Below are positions 53,453-62,248 of a stretch of DNA of 64,000 nucleotides, in pieces (the first letter of the stretch is position 1; every line of letters begins with the position of its first letter). Below the pieces are notes generated by a model. It saw nothing but the letters and a program-made list of their open reading frames with translations. It searched no databases and was not told the DNA's origin. Source of the DNA: Gammaproteobacteria bacterium (GTDB lineage: Bacteria; Pseudomonadota; Gammaproteobacteria; Xanthomonadales; Marinicellaceae); contig JAWLAO010000003.1 of assembly GCA_041395445.1 (NCBI GenBank), positions 62,001 through 126,000 of the forward strand, given 5' to 3'. The translations under genes were made by a program, and so were the position numbers.

Positions 53453-54216
53453 ATTTGTATTTCTCCACGAAAAACGGAGACAGCTTCACCGGTTAAAAGA
53501 GTGTCGCCATCATCATTGTATTCTACCACCAGTTCTCCGCCGGGAAGCATGACTTTTACTTTATTTGAAACTTTATTCTCCGACATCATTGCCAGTGCAG
53601 AGGTACAAGCTCCGCTACCGCAGGCAAGGGTTTCACCGGTTCCTCGTTCATAAACACGAATTTTCATTGAGTCTGCGGAAAGTATCTCAACAATTTCGAT
53701 ATTAATTCCATTCGGATAGCTTTTTATGATTTCATCATTTAATACATTGAGATTAACATCTTCAATATTCTTTTTCTCTAAAACAAAGTGCGGATTTCCA
53801 AAATCAACTTGATACCCTTTTTCATGATCATGCTGAGCGGGAATAATACTTTTCGCCTTTCCCAAATTAACGGTGACCAGACCATTATCATAGACATTTG
53901 AAAAAACTTTGCCGGCAAGACCATTCACACAAAACTCGGTTTTTTCAGGGTTTTGCGAATGTAAGTATTTGGCAATACATCTTTGTCCATTTCCGCATTG
54001 TTCGGCTTCAGAGCCGTCAGGGTTAAAAAACCGGTAAGAGACATCACAATTATCCTCCTTTGAGTTTTCTAGCAATAGCAATTGATCAAAACCGATGCCG
54101 GTGTTTCTGTTTGCCAAAGAAACAATTAAATAAGCTGATGGTTTAAAGTTTTGATGGCGGTTATCAATCAGCACAAAATCATTGCCCAAGCCATGCATTT
54201 TTTCAAAAACAATCAT
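53449..54216 (-). CDS. dapF: Diaminopimelate epimerase
   Basis: 255 aa from the ATG at 54216 (MIVFEKMHGLGNDF), the position that matches the family and begins 10 nt after the lptM stop. Upstream in-frame Mets at 54240 and 54252 lie inside lptM. The two catalytic cysteines are in EQCGNGQRC and ACGSGAC. It converts LL- to meso-diaminopimelate for lysine and peptidoglycan synthesis. A little shorter than E. coli DapF (274 aa). Confidence 0.95.
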   Translation of the reverse strand: MIVFEKMHGLGNDFVLIDNRHQNFKPSAYLIVSLANRNTGIGFDQLLLLENSKEDNCDVSYRFFNPDGSEAEQCGNGQRCIAKYLHSQNPEKTEFCVNGLAGKVFSNVYDNGLVTVNLGKAKSIIPAQHDHEKGYQVDFGNPHFVLEKKNIEDVNLNVLNDEIIKSYPNGINIEIVEILSADSMKIRVYERGTGETLACGSGACTSALAMMSENKVSNKVKVMLPGGELVVEYNDDGDTLLTGEAVSVFRGEIQI

Positions 54217-54226
54217 AACTTTTTTG

Positions 54227-54352
54227 TTATTTCTGCTCATCAAGCGAAGCATCCTTTTCTTTTTCAGGAAGATACAAATCGCCTTTGTTTCCGCAAGAAG
54301 TTAAAAGCGAAACGGCTATAAAACACAAAAACACAAGTCCAAATTTTTTCAT
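54227..54352 (-). CDS. lptM: Small lipoprotein LptM (YifL-like)
   Basis: 41 aa. MKKFGLVFLCFIAVSLLTSC is a lipoprotein signal with Cys20, followed by GNKGDLYLPEKEKD, the hallmark GxKGxLYxP of LptM/YifL. LptM stabilises the LptD-LptE LPS translocon and helps LptD disulfide formation at the outer membrane. Position directly before dapF is the canonical one. Easily missed because of its size. Confidence 0.92.
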   Translation of the reverse strand: MKKFGLVFLCFIAVSLLTSCGNKGDLYLPEKEKDASLDEQK

Positions 54353-54405
54353 AAAAATACTTTTCAATAAATTGAGTAAGAAACTACCATTGAATACTTT
54401 TTAAA

Positions 54406-54951
54406 TCAACAACTCGTTGAGTTGGCTATGAAATTTTTGCTATCAAACCCATACCAATTCAGGAGCATGTCTTCATATTTAAAAGCCTCCAAAAACTGAA
54501 ACCCAACTTTTTTTAGAACCTTATATGAGCCAATGTTTTCGACATGAGCACAGGCGTATATGTGACTTAACTTCATTTCTGAAAAACCATAATTTAATGA
54601 TAAAAATGCTGTTTCCGTTGCTATACCTTTGCCCCAAAACTTTGGTTTTAAGCGATATCCTAAATCGTAATAATGAAAATCTTTTCGCAATTTGGTCTCA
54701 TGCTTTAAACCAGACCAACCGATAAATTCTCTGGTTTTTTTGTCAACAACTGCCCAGCGACCAATACCGTTATCATGATATTGTTTTCGAATATAAGAAA
54801 TAATTTCTTCAATTTCTGCCAAGGTTTTAATCGGTTTGTTGCCTAAATAACGATGAACATCAGGGTTCGAGTCCAGCTCAAATAAATCTTTGGCATCAGA
54901 TTCAACAATTTCTCTAAGTAATAGGCTGTCGGTTTCTGCAAATATTTTCAT
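54406..54951 (-). CDS. GNAT-family N-acetyltransferase (RimJ/RimL type)
   Basis: 181 aa. TDSLLLREIVESDAKDLFEL at the start, FIGWSGLKHETKLRKDFHYYDLGYRL and KFWGKGIATETAFLSLNYGF, then HVENIGSYKVLKKVGFQFLE at the end form a complete RimJ/RimL acetyltransferase. It probably acetylates N-termini or small amines; acceptor unknown. Separated from lptM by a short spacer, so its link to the dapF operon is uncertain. Confidence 0.88.
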   Translation of the reverse strand: MKIFAETDSLLLREIVESDAKDLFELDSNPDVHRYLGNKPIKTLAEIEEIISYIRKQYHDNGIGRWAVVDKKTREFIGWSGLKHETKLRKDFHYYDLGYRLKPKFWGKGIATETAFLSLNYGFSEMKLSHIYACAHVENIGSYKVLKKVGFQFLEAFKYEDMLLNWYGFDSKNFIANSTSC

Positions 54952-55012
54952 GACGGGAGATTCGGTTAAAGGTTTATTGTAAAGTGTCAGTCAAAACATT
55001 AAAATTCAACCC

Positions 55013-55681
55013 ATGAAAAAACTCGAAAACAAAACAATATTCCTTACAGGAGCTTGTGGAGGACTGGGGTCGTCGCTGGCTTTAGAGCTCTGCAAACAAG
55101 GAGCGGATGTGATAATATCGGACAAAAATCCGCGTTCGTTAAATATCATGTGCGATAAAATCATCGAACAAGGTGGTCGAGAGCCGATAGTTTATCCGAT
55201 GGATTTAACCGGAACTTCGCCAAATGACTTTATCCAATTGGCAGAAACGATTGGGAATCAGCTTGGGAAACTGGATGTTTTAATTCATACCGCTGCGGAA
55301 TTTAGTGGTTTAACCCTGTTTGAACACTATGAAGCGACTCGTTGGCTCAAAGAGATGCAAATTAATCTGAATTCGCCGATATTTTTAACACAAGCGTTAA
55401 TACCTTTGCTGAAAAAGTCAAAAGGTACAATTATTTTTACATTAGAGAATCTGGAAACCCTTGAAAAAGCCTATTGGGGAAATTATGGTGTCAGCAAAGC
55501 AGCGTTAAATCATTTTGCTAAGACGCTGCAACAAGAACTGGAAAACTCTGATGTGAAAGTTAAAACAATCACACCACCACCCATGAAAACCCAACTTCGT
55601 TCCAAAGCATGGCCGGCGGAAAATGACTCACACCTTGCCATGCCTGATGAAGTTGTTAAGCTCTATCTGAAAACTGTTTAA
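55013..55681 (+). CDS. Short-chain dehydrogenase/reductase (YciK-like)
   Basis: 222 aa. TIFLTGACGGLGSSLALELC holds the TGxxxGxG cofactor motif (Gly-rich, with Asp in IISDKNPRS). VLIHTAAEFSG replaces NNAG, and the catalytic YWGNYGVSKAALNHF gives YxxxK (Tyr and Lys). Probably NAD(P)-dependent oxidoreductase like YciK; substrate unknown. Shorter than most (~250 aa) but with all motifs. Its end overlaps the convergent gene by 4 nt. Confidence 0.88.
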   Translation: MKKLENKTIFLTGACGGLGSSLALELCKQGADVIISDKNPRSLNIMCDKIIEQGGREPIVYPMDLTGTSPNDFIQLAETIGNQLGKLDVLIHTAAEFSGLTLFEHYEATRWLKEMQINLNSPIFLTQALIPLLKKSKGTIIFTLENLETLEKAYWGNYGVSKAALNHFAKTLQQELENSDVKVKTITPPPMKTQLRSKAWPAENDSHLAMPDEVVKLYLKTV

Positions 55682-56994
55682 ATTTTAATTTCGCATTTAA
55701 AGTTTTTTGTCGGATTAAACAAACACTCAAAACCAAGTGTTTTGTGTTCGTCATCGTAAATAAAAGGTTTGTTGTCATAAGGGTTTAAGTTTTCTGGCTT
55801 GTTTAGGATTTCATCAATAAACTCTTCCCCGCCGGCTTGTTTTATTTGAAACTGGAGATTGACTAATCGAATCATATTGTTGGAATCATGAGCTTTGGCG
55901 ATGTAATCGGTGTATGCCGGTGTTGAATAATCAACCAGTAGTTTACCTAAGTAATTATATAGTTGGTGTATTTTGAAATTTCTTTTTATTGGTCCTGGTT
56001 TTTTTTCTTTGTGCTTTTGAATGAATTTAGATAATGGAAGATTGTTGCTGGAGACATTATTTAAAAAGTTTTTAAAATAATAGTTTTTTGTTGCATTTGG
56101 CTGAAAGAACAACGTGTCAAAACTAAAACCATCTGTATTAATATCACTTATGAACTTTAATGAATAATTTATTTCATTCATGAATGCTTTTTCAAAACTT
56201 ATCGCTTCTTTCGAAAGAGGTTCAAGAAGATTCATAATTAGATTTACGTCATCATGTTCTATGTTTTTTTTTCGTATAAATTCTGAAAGATAAAACATAT
56301 CGTTTTTAATTAAGTCTATTGCAATCATTTTATCGATTAGATAAGAACCATTGCTCGCTAAATTTTCCCAAAAATTCAAATCACTATCGAGTAATAACAA
56401 AAATTCACGATTAGATTTAGTTTGATATGTGTTTGTCAAACTAACTTTGCTTAGTCTTGTTATTGATGAATAGCGAGGAAACGGTCCCATCGCTCCATAA
56501 TTTTCGTATTCTTGAAATATCTCCATTTGCTTAATTTCTTGAAAACGAATAATTAGGGTTTGGTATCGATCACTATCTACGAAATCATTTAGGGTCATAG
56601 TTTCAAGACAATCACAAGTATCGACATCACATCTATAGTACTCATTCAAACCTTTATCAATGTCAGAGCTGTTGACTCCAAGAATATCATCTATAATTTC
56701 TTTTTTTAAAGCATAGGATACTTTGTCTTTTGCTCTTTTAATATTATCATCATAAGTTTTTATTATTTCATAACCCGCTTGCATAAAGTCTTTCTCATCG
56801 GCAGCTGTTAGCCCCATGATTCCAAAATAAGCATTGCCCTCCAGTTTTGGCATAGGCTTTTCCTGCATGAGTTTAATAACTTCAGGGTTGAGTTCTTCAT
56901 CAAATAATCGGCTATTGATAAGCAGAATAAATGATGCAAATAGCAAAAGCGAAATAAGCAGATATTTGATTGTTTTGATGATTTTAGATTTCAT
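55678..56994 (-). CDS. Membrane-anchored protein of unknown function
   Basis: 438 aa. One N-terminal helix (TIKYLLISLLLFASFILLI) places the rest in the periplasm. The body is mainly helical, rich in Asn, Lys and Asp. It has a Cys cluster CDVDTCDC near residue 122 that could bind metal or form disulfides, and a C-terminal LGFECLFNPTKNFKCEIK with two more Cys. No family recognised. It is more AT-rich than its neighbours. Divergent from the CadC-like regulator that follows. Confidence 0.6.
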   Translation of the reverse strand: MKSKIIKTIKYLLISLLLFASFILLINSRLFDEELNPEVIKLMQEKPMPKLEGNAYFGIMGLTAADEKDFMQAGYEIIKTYDDNIKRAKDKVSYALKKEIIDDILGVNSSDIDKGLNEYYRCDVDTCDCLETMTLNDFVDSDRYQTLIIRFQEIKQMEIFQEYENYGAMGPFPRYSSITRLSKVSLTNTYQTKSNREFLLLLDSDLNFWENLASNGSYLIDKMIAIDLIKNDMFYLSEFIRKKNIEHDDVNLIMNLLEPLSKEAISFEKAFMNEINYSLKFISDINTDGFSFDTLFFQPNATKNYYFKNFLNNVSSNNLPLSKFIQKHKEKKPGPIKRNFKIHQLYNYLGKLLVDYSTPAYTDYIAKAHDSNNMIRLVNLQFQIKQAGGEEFIDEILNKPENLNPYDNKPFIYDDEHKTLGFECLFNPTKNFKCEIKI

Positions 56995-57121
56995 GGTAAA
57001 CCTTTAATTGTTTGATTCATGTTTTCTATCTTAAGTTTTGAAGCATTAAAAAACATGAGAAAAATATCTGTAAAACCTCCGCAAATGAAAAAAGAGGGTG
57101 GATTAAGGTTACAATTTCAAC

Positions 57122-57925
57122 ATGGAAAATTTTTCAGACCAAATAATTACCACAGGGGAATTTCAAATCAACCCACAAACCGGCGAAGTATCTTTTGAAG
57201 GCAAGAAGGTTCGCTTTGGCCCTGTGAATATGAAAGTTTTATTGATGTTAGTAAAACATGAAGGAGATGTGGTCACTCGAAACGAGTTATTTGATAGTGT
57301 TTGGAGAAATCAAATTGTCAATGATGATGTGTTAACTCGCTGTATTTCAGATTTACGACAAAGTCTTGCAAAAATATCACGTAATAAACACCTCATCACA
57401 ACAGTCCCCAAAAAAGGATATAAGTGGAGCATTCAAAATACCGAAGTTAAGAAAAAAATCGTTCCACATAAAAAGTGGTTTGCTCCCGTTTTAATTATTT
57501 TTTCAGGAATGTTGTTCTTTGCTTTTTTATTTGTCTGGATAATCAATATGTTAAACAGCAGGGATTACACTCACTTGATTTTGATGCCGTTAGAATATGA
57601 AAAACAATCGGCTCTGATTAAAGATAATATTGAAGAATCTTTGATTAGAAATTCGCTTCAAACAGAAACACTCAGATTTTTTTCCATAGCAGTGTCTCAA
57701 CAAAAAGAAAACAGCTTTTACTCTCAAGTTACAAAAGAGTTAAGTGCTCGTTGGCTTATTGAAGGAAAAGTTCGGTTTCATAATAACAAATACAAAATTA
57801 TTTTACGTTTGGTTGATGTAAAAACAATGTTGGTTTTATTTTCCAAAACCACAGTGAGCTCTGGAGATAATGTTGAAATTGATGTGTTTGTTGGCGAGTT
57901 TTTGCATTACGTTGAGAGCTTATAA
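57122..57925 (+). CDS. CadC/ToxR-like transmembrane transcriptional regulator
   Basis: 267 aa. Residues ~10-105 form an OmpR-type winged helix (MKVLLMLVKHEGDVVTRNEL, VWRNQIVNDDVLTRCISDLRQ, TVPKKGYKW). One transmembrane helix lies at ~125-145 (APVLIIFSGMLFFAFLFVWI), and the periplasmic C-domain of ~120 residues resembles a CadC sensor. It probably reads an envelope signal and binds DNA from the membrane. Divergent from the 438-aa anchored protein, a natural candidate target. Confidence 0.87.
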   Translation: MENFSDQIITTGEFQINPQTGEVSFEGKKVRFGPVNMKVLLMLVKHEGDVVTRNELFDSVWRNQIVNDDVLTRCISDLRQSLAKISRNKHLITTVPKKGYKWSIQNTEVKKKIVPHKKWFAPVLIIFSGMLFFAFLFVWIINMLNSRDYTHLILMPLEYEKQSALIKDNIEESLIRNSLQTETLRFFSIAVSQQKENSFYSQVTKELSARWLIEGKVRFHNNKYKIILRLVDVKTMLVLFSKTTVSSGDNVEIDVFVGEFLHYVESL

Positions 57926-58039
57926 TTATTTTTAAAGTGAAATAAAACAAAGGATAAAATTGAATTAACCACTCTACATTCCTTTAAAAAAAGATATAAT
58001 GCCCAAATTAAACAGATTAAGCATCATTGGAGAATATAA

Positions 58040-58258
58040 ATGGGTGGAATAAGCTGGTATCAGTTATTGATTGTTCTGGTTATTGTGATTTTGGTATTCG
58101 GTACTAAAAAGTTAAAAAATGTCGGAAGTGACTTAGGCGAGGCGGTTAAAGGCTTTAAAAAAGGCATAAAAGATGAAGATGACAAGCCGGAATTGACCGA
58201 ACAAAAAACAGAATCCACGTCAGAAAAGGTGGAATCAAAAGATTCAGAAAAGTCCTGA
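58040..58258 (+). CDS. tatA: Twin-arginine translocase subunit TatA
   Basis: 72 aa. A transmembrane helix (YQLLIVLVIVILVFGTKKL) with FGxxKL hinge, an amphipathic helix (GSDLGEAVKGFKKGIKDED) and an acidic tail. TatA oligomers form the channel that passes folded proteins. TATAAT at 57995-58000 is a plausible -10. First gene of tatABC. Confidence 0.95.
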   Translation: MGGISWYQLLIVLVIVILVFGTKKLKNVGSDLGEAVKGFKKGIKDEDDKPELTEQKTESTSEKVESKDSEKS

Positions 58259-58301
58259 TATTTCTATCTGTTAATTAATCGACCCTTATTCAGGGAATAA
58301 T

Positions 58302-58610
58302 ATGTTTGATATTGGTTTTTCAGAATTGTTTATGGTTCTGGTGATTGCATTGATTGTGATTGGCCCAGAGCGTTTGCCTGCTGTTGCCAGAACGCTTGGA
58401 AAATTTATAGGAAAGGCTAAAAGGTCTTTTGAAAATGTCAAGCAAGAGGTTCAAAGCGAGTTGGAAACCGAAGAACTCAACAAACGACTGGCGGAAAACA
58501 ATATTCTTTCCGAAACCAAAGAAGCGGTTGATGAGGTTTCCAAAGAGTTAAGGGATATAGCCCAAAAAGGTGGAGAAAAAATTCCTGAAACCAAGGACTG
58601 GAAAAGTTAA
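58302..58610 (+). CDS. tatB: Twin-arginine translocase subunit TatB
   Basis: 102 aa. MFDIGFSELFMVLVIALI at the start, IGPERLPAVARTLGKF hinge with the Glu/Pro typical of TatB, and a long charged helix. TatB joins TatC in the signal-recognition complex. Its stop overlaps the tatC start by 1 nt (TAATG). Confidence 0.96.
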   Translation: MFDIGFSELFMVLVIALIVIGPERLPAVARTLGKFIGKAKRSFENVKQEVQSELETEELNKRLAENNILSETKEAVDEVSKELRDIAQKGGEKIPETKDWKS

Positions 58611-59347
58611 TGTCTGATCAACAAACTTTTGTTTCCCACCTGATAGAGCTTCGCAGTCGGTTGGTTAAATCGGTTGTTGCGATATTGTTGCTGGTAATGA
58701 TTCAATTGCCGTTCGCCGGACAGATTTATACCATTATGGCAAAACCTGTTTTGGCTTATTTACCCGAAGGATCGGCAATGATTGCGACAGGTGTTTTGTC
58801 ACCTTTTCTCACGCCTTTAAAAATGGTCTTCATTTTGGGTTTAATTATCGCCATGCCTTATATTTTGTATCAGATTTGGGCATTTGTGGCACCCGGACTT
58901 TATAAGCATGAAAAAAGAATTGCGCGTCCTTTGTTGTTTTCCGGGATTACATTGTTTTATTTGGGGTGTTTGTTTGCCTATTTTGTGATTTTCCCGATTT
59001 TATTCCAGTTTATTCCCAAAATATTACCTAGTAGTATTTCTTACATGCCTGATATCAACAGTTATTTTGATATTGTGGTGCGTTTGTTTTTTGCTTTCGG
59101 TTTTGCTTTTGAAGTGCCGATTGCAGTGATTCTTATGATACTTTTGGGGGTTACAACACCTGAAAAACTATCTAACAGCAGACCTTATGTTATTGTTGGT
59201 GTGTTTGTGGTCGGAATGCTGTTAACACCACCGGATATGATTTCTCAGACATTGATGGCGATACCAATGTGGATACTCTTTGAGCTGGGAATTATTATGG
59301 GGAAAATTTTGAAAAAAAGAGCAAAGGAAGCAAAACAGCCGGAATAA
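58610..59347 (+). CDS. tatC: Twin-arginine translocase subunit TatC
   Basis: 245 aa, six helices. SHLIELRSRLVKSVVAIL at the N-terminus, YILYQIWAFVAPGLYKHEKRIARPLL and FGFAFEVPIAVILMILLG with the conserved Phe/Glu. It binds the twin-arginine signal peptide. Overlaps tatB by 1 nt. Confidence 0.97.
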   Translation: MSDQQTFVSHLIELRSRLVKSVVAILLLVMIQLPFAGQIYTIMAKPVLAYLPEGSAMIATGVLSPFLTPLKMVFILGLIIAMPYILYQIWAFVAPGLYKHEKRIARPLLFSGITLFYLGCLFAYFVIFPILFQFIPKILPSSISYMPDINSYFDIVVRLFFAFGFAFEVPIAVILMILLGVTTPEKLSNSRPYVIVGVFVVGMLLTPPDMISQTLMAIPMWILFELGIIMGKILKKRAKEAKQPE

Positions 59348-59352
59348 TGGGC

Positions 59353-59358
59353 TATAAT
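59353..59358 (+). promoter_or_regulatory. Candidate -10 box of pepN
   Basis: TATAAT, 31 nt before the pepN ATG, in GGGCTATAATAC. No clear -35 is visible. Confidence 0.45.
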
Positions 59359-59389
59359 ACTTTTTTTATCGGTATTTTTTCTACAGTCC

Positions 59390-62014
59390 ATGAAATCAGA
59401 AAACAACCCTGTCATTTATCGCAAAGACTACCAACAACCAAGTTATTGGGTGAAATCATGTAACTTGGGCTTGATGATAGAACCTGATTTCACATTGGTG
59501 AAGTCAAAAATTAATTTTGAAATCAATACAAAGCACAATTGCAACACTCTTGAGTTAAATGGAGTTGATATAGACTTGTTGATGGTTTTGATTGATGGTC
59601 GTAAATTATCTGAGGACGAATATAGCCTTAGTGATGAAACCATGACTATTGAAAATGTTCCCGATACATTTGAGCTACAAATCGAGAATAAAATATATCC
59701 AAGCAAAAATACCGCACTAGAAGGTTTATATCAATCCGGTCAGTTTTTTTTAACACAATGCGAAGCCGAAGGCTTTAGAAAAATCACTTACTATCCCGAT
59801 CGCCCTGATGTTATGGCTCCGTTTCATGTCACATTGGTAGCTGATAAAGAAAAATATCCGGTTTTGTTGTCAAACGGGAATTTGGTGAGTTCCGGTGATT
59901 TAAAGAATGGCAAACATTATGCGGTTTGGTCTGATCCGCATCCAAAACCCAGTTATTTATTCGCAACAGTTGCCGGTGATTTGGAATACATCGAAGATAA
60001 ATACACGACCATCAACGGTGACGATGTGACATTACGAATTTATGTTGAAAAAGAAAACATAGACTCGTGCCAATATGCGATGGACTCCTTGATTCGCTCA
60101 ATGAAATGGGATGAGGAAAGATTTGGACTGGCTTATGATTTATCACAATACAATGTTGTTGCCACCAATGATTTCAATATGGGAGCAATGGAAAATAAGG
60201 GTTTGAACATTTTTAACTCTAAATACGTTCTTGCTAAACCGGATACGGCAACTGATAGCGACTTCATTGGTGTTGAAGCGGTCATTGGCCATGAATACTT
60301 CCACAACTGGACAGGAAACAGAGTGACTTGTCGTGACTGGTTTCAACTCAGTTTAAAAGAAGGGTTAACTGTTTTTCGTGATCAGGAGTTTACCTCTGAC
60401 ATGCAATCCAGAGCAGTTAAGCGAATTGAAGATGTCAGAGTTTTAAGGTCTTTGCAATTTAGTGAAGATGCCGGGCCTATGTCGCATCCGATCCGCCCGG
60501 ATTCCTTTATCGAAATCAACAACTTTTATACTCTGACTGTTTATGAGAAAGGTGCAGAAGTGGTCGGAATGTATAACACTTTGCTCGGACGGGATGGTTT
60601 CAAGAAAGGGATGGATTTGTATTTCAAACGCCATGACGGACAAGCGGTTACATGCGATGATTTTCGTCAGGCGATGGCGGATGCCAATAAAGTGGATTTG
60701 GAACAATTTGGACTTTGGTATTCACAAAATGGCACTCCAAGAATCAAAATTAAGGAAAATTATGACCCTGAGTACGGAAAATATATTCTAACAATCAAGC
60801 AAAAATCCCCTGAAAATGTTTCCAAGAAGAAATACAAGCCGATGCATATTCCTGTGAGAGTCGCTTTGTTTGATAATAAAGGAAATCAGTTGGCTTTAGA
60901 TGAAAGCGGAACTAAGGAAAAAGTTCTGGAGCTTAAAGAGAAAAAACAAAAGTTTGTATTCAAAAACTTATTAAGCAAACCGATTGCGTCATTGTTCAGA
61001 GGATTTTCTGCCCCAGTGACCGTTAAATTTAAACGCTCTGACGAAGAACTTGCTAAGTTAATGTCATTTGATACTGACTCATTCAATCGTTGGGATGCCG
61101 CTCAAATAATTTCAGAAAAAGTTATCACCAATGCTTACAAAGCCATGAAAGATGACAAAGATGCCAAATGCCCGGAAGAGTTCATTGAATCAATGAAGAA
61201 AATCCTGATGGATGACCAAACCGATCCGGCATTGCTGGCTGAAGCACTAACATTACCAACCATTAAGTCGTTGATGAATCCAATGCATGACATTGATGTT
61301 GGGTTGCTCTATCAGGCAAGGGAGTTTGTAAAAAAAGCATTGGCGAATAGTTTGGAGGTAGAACTGTTATCTGTATACAATCGTAATTTTGTGGAAGGAG
61401 ATTATCAAGTTCAGTCAGAACATATAGCCAAAAGAAGCATGAAAAACACTTGTTTAAGTTATTTGATGTCTTCTGAAAACCCTGATATAAAAAGATTGTG
61501 TAAACAACAATATGAAACTTCAAACAACATGACAGATGCTTTGGCAGCATTGTCGTTGTATGTTCATCATAAGGCTGAGGGACACAACCAAATGCTATTG
61601 GACTTTGCGGAAAAATGGCAAAACAATGCCTTGGTCATGGACAAATGGTTTATTCTTCAGGCAACATCTCCTGCAATGGGTGCATTAGAGAATGTTAAGG
61701 AGCTGATGAACCATTCGGCATTCAGCTTGGAAAACCCCAACAAGGTGCGTTCGCTTATTGGAGCCTTTGCAGCGAATAATATGTTGCATTTCCATCACAC
61801 CTCTGGGAAAGGGTATGAGTTCCTTGCTGATCAAGTAATTGCTTTGAATAAACTCAATCCACAAGTTGCATCGAGAATGGCTTCAGTCTTTAACACTTGG
61901 AAAAAATTGAACAAAATACGTCAGGAACTCATTGAAAAGCAGTTGCTGCGTATTAAAAATACTGAAAACCTTTCACCTGATGTGTTCGAAATAGTTGATA
62001 AGGCATTAAGTTAA
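59390..62014 (+). CDS. pepN: Aminopeptidase N (M1 family)
   Basis: 874 aa, full length. FNMGAMENKGLN is the exopeptidase GAMEN motif, and VIGHEYFHNWTGNR the HExxH zinc site with the third ligand Glu in LKEGLTVFRDQE. DUF3458 and a helical C-terminal domain follow. A cytoplasmic zinc aminopeptidase degrading peptides from the N-terminus; it fits downstream of the two POT peptide importers. The lasso locus starts 66 nt after its stop. Confidence 0.97.
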   Translation: MKSENNPVIYRKDYQQPSYWVKSCNLGLMIEPDFTLVKSKINFEINTKHNCNTLELNGVDIDLLMVLIDGRKLSEDEYSLSDETMTIENVPDTFELQIENKIYPSKNTALEGLYQSGQFFLTQCEAEGFRKITYYPDRPDVMAPFHVTLVADKEKYPVLLSNGNLVSSGDLKNGKHYAVWSDPHPKPSYLFATVAGDLEYIEDKYTTINGDDVTLRIYVEKENIDSCQYAMDSLIRSMKWDEERFGLAYDLSQYNVVATNDFNMGAMENKGLNIFNSKYVLAKPDTATDSDFIGVEAVIGHEYFHNWTGNRVTCRDWFQLSLKEGLTVFRDQEFTSDMQSRAVKRIEDVRVLRSLQFSEDAGPMSHPIRPDSFIEINNFYTLTVYEKGAEVVGMYNTLLGRDGFKKGMDLYFKRHDGQAVTCDDFRQAMADANKVDLEQFGLWYSQNGTPRIKIKENYDPEYGKYILTIKQKSPENVSKKKYKPMHIPVRVALFDNKGNQLALDESGTKEKVLELKEKKQKFVFKNLLSKPIASLFRGFSAPVTVKFKRSDEELAKLMSFDTDSFNRWDAAQIISEKVITNAYKAMKDDKDAKCPEEFIESMKKILMDDQTDPALLAEALTLPTIKSLMNPMHDIDVGLLYQAREFVKKALANSLEVELLSVYNRNFVEGDYQVQSEHIAKRSMKNTCLSYLMSSENPDIKRLCKQQYETSNNMTDALAALSLYVHHKAEGHNQMLLDFAEKWQNNALVMDKWFILQATSPAMGALENVKELMNHSAFSLENPNKVRSLIGAFAANNMLHFHHTSGKGYEFLADQVIALNKLNPQVASRMASVFNTWKKLNKIRQELIEKQLLRIKNTENLSPDVFEIVDKALS

Positions 62015-62080
62015 TTGTTTTACTTTACTTATTATTTTGTTTTGATAATAATAAATCTGGAATGGTTAAAGGATAGGAAT

Positions 62081-62248
62081 ATGAAAGACGTTAAAAGTAG
62101 CAATCAGAAAAACGAGAAACAAACAAAGAAACAAAAATACACGACACCTAAATTGTTTTCACTCGGTGATATCAGAGATGTGACCATGGGAGGTTCACCG
62201 GGTGTGGGTGATAGTGGAGCAGGAGGCTCGGAACTTCCTTTTGCATAG
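62081..62248 (+). CDS. Lasso peptide precursor (leader plus core)
   Basis: 55 aa, AGGATAGG just before ATG 62081. The leader (1-36) is Lys/Gln-rich then carries the YxxP recognition motif Y20-TT-P23, Leu25, Gly29 and Thr35 at -2 from the cut, the constant feature of lasso leaders. Predicted cleavage after Met36 leaves the 19-residue core GGSPGVGDSGAGGSELPFA: Gly1 amine can close on the Asp8 side chain, an 8-residue macrolactam, with an 11-residue tail. An earlier in-frame start at 62015 would add hydrophobic residues and overlap nothing useful, so it is rejected. Downstream kinase-like and B2 genes support the call. Confidence 0.88.
   Translation: MKDVKSSNQKNEKQTKKQKYTTPKLFSLGDIRDVTMGGSPGVGDSGAGGSELPFA

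Noticed and set aside
62015..62080. Longer lasso precursor starting at 62015
   Set aside because: It would begin with a hydrophobic stretch straight after the pepN stop and lacks a ribosome site; ATG 62081 has AGGATAGG before it and gives a normal leader.
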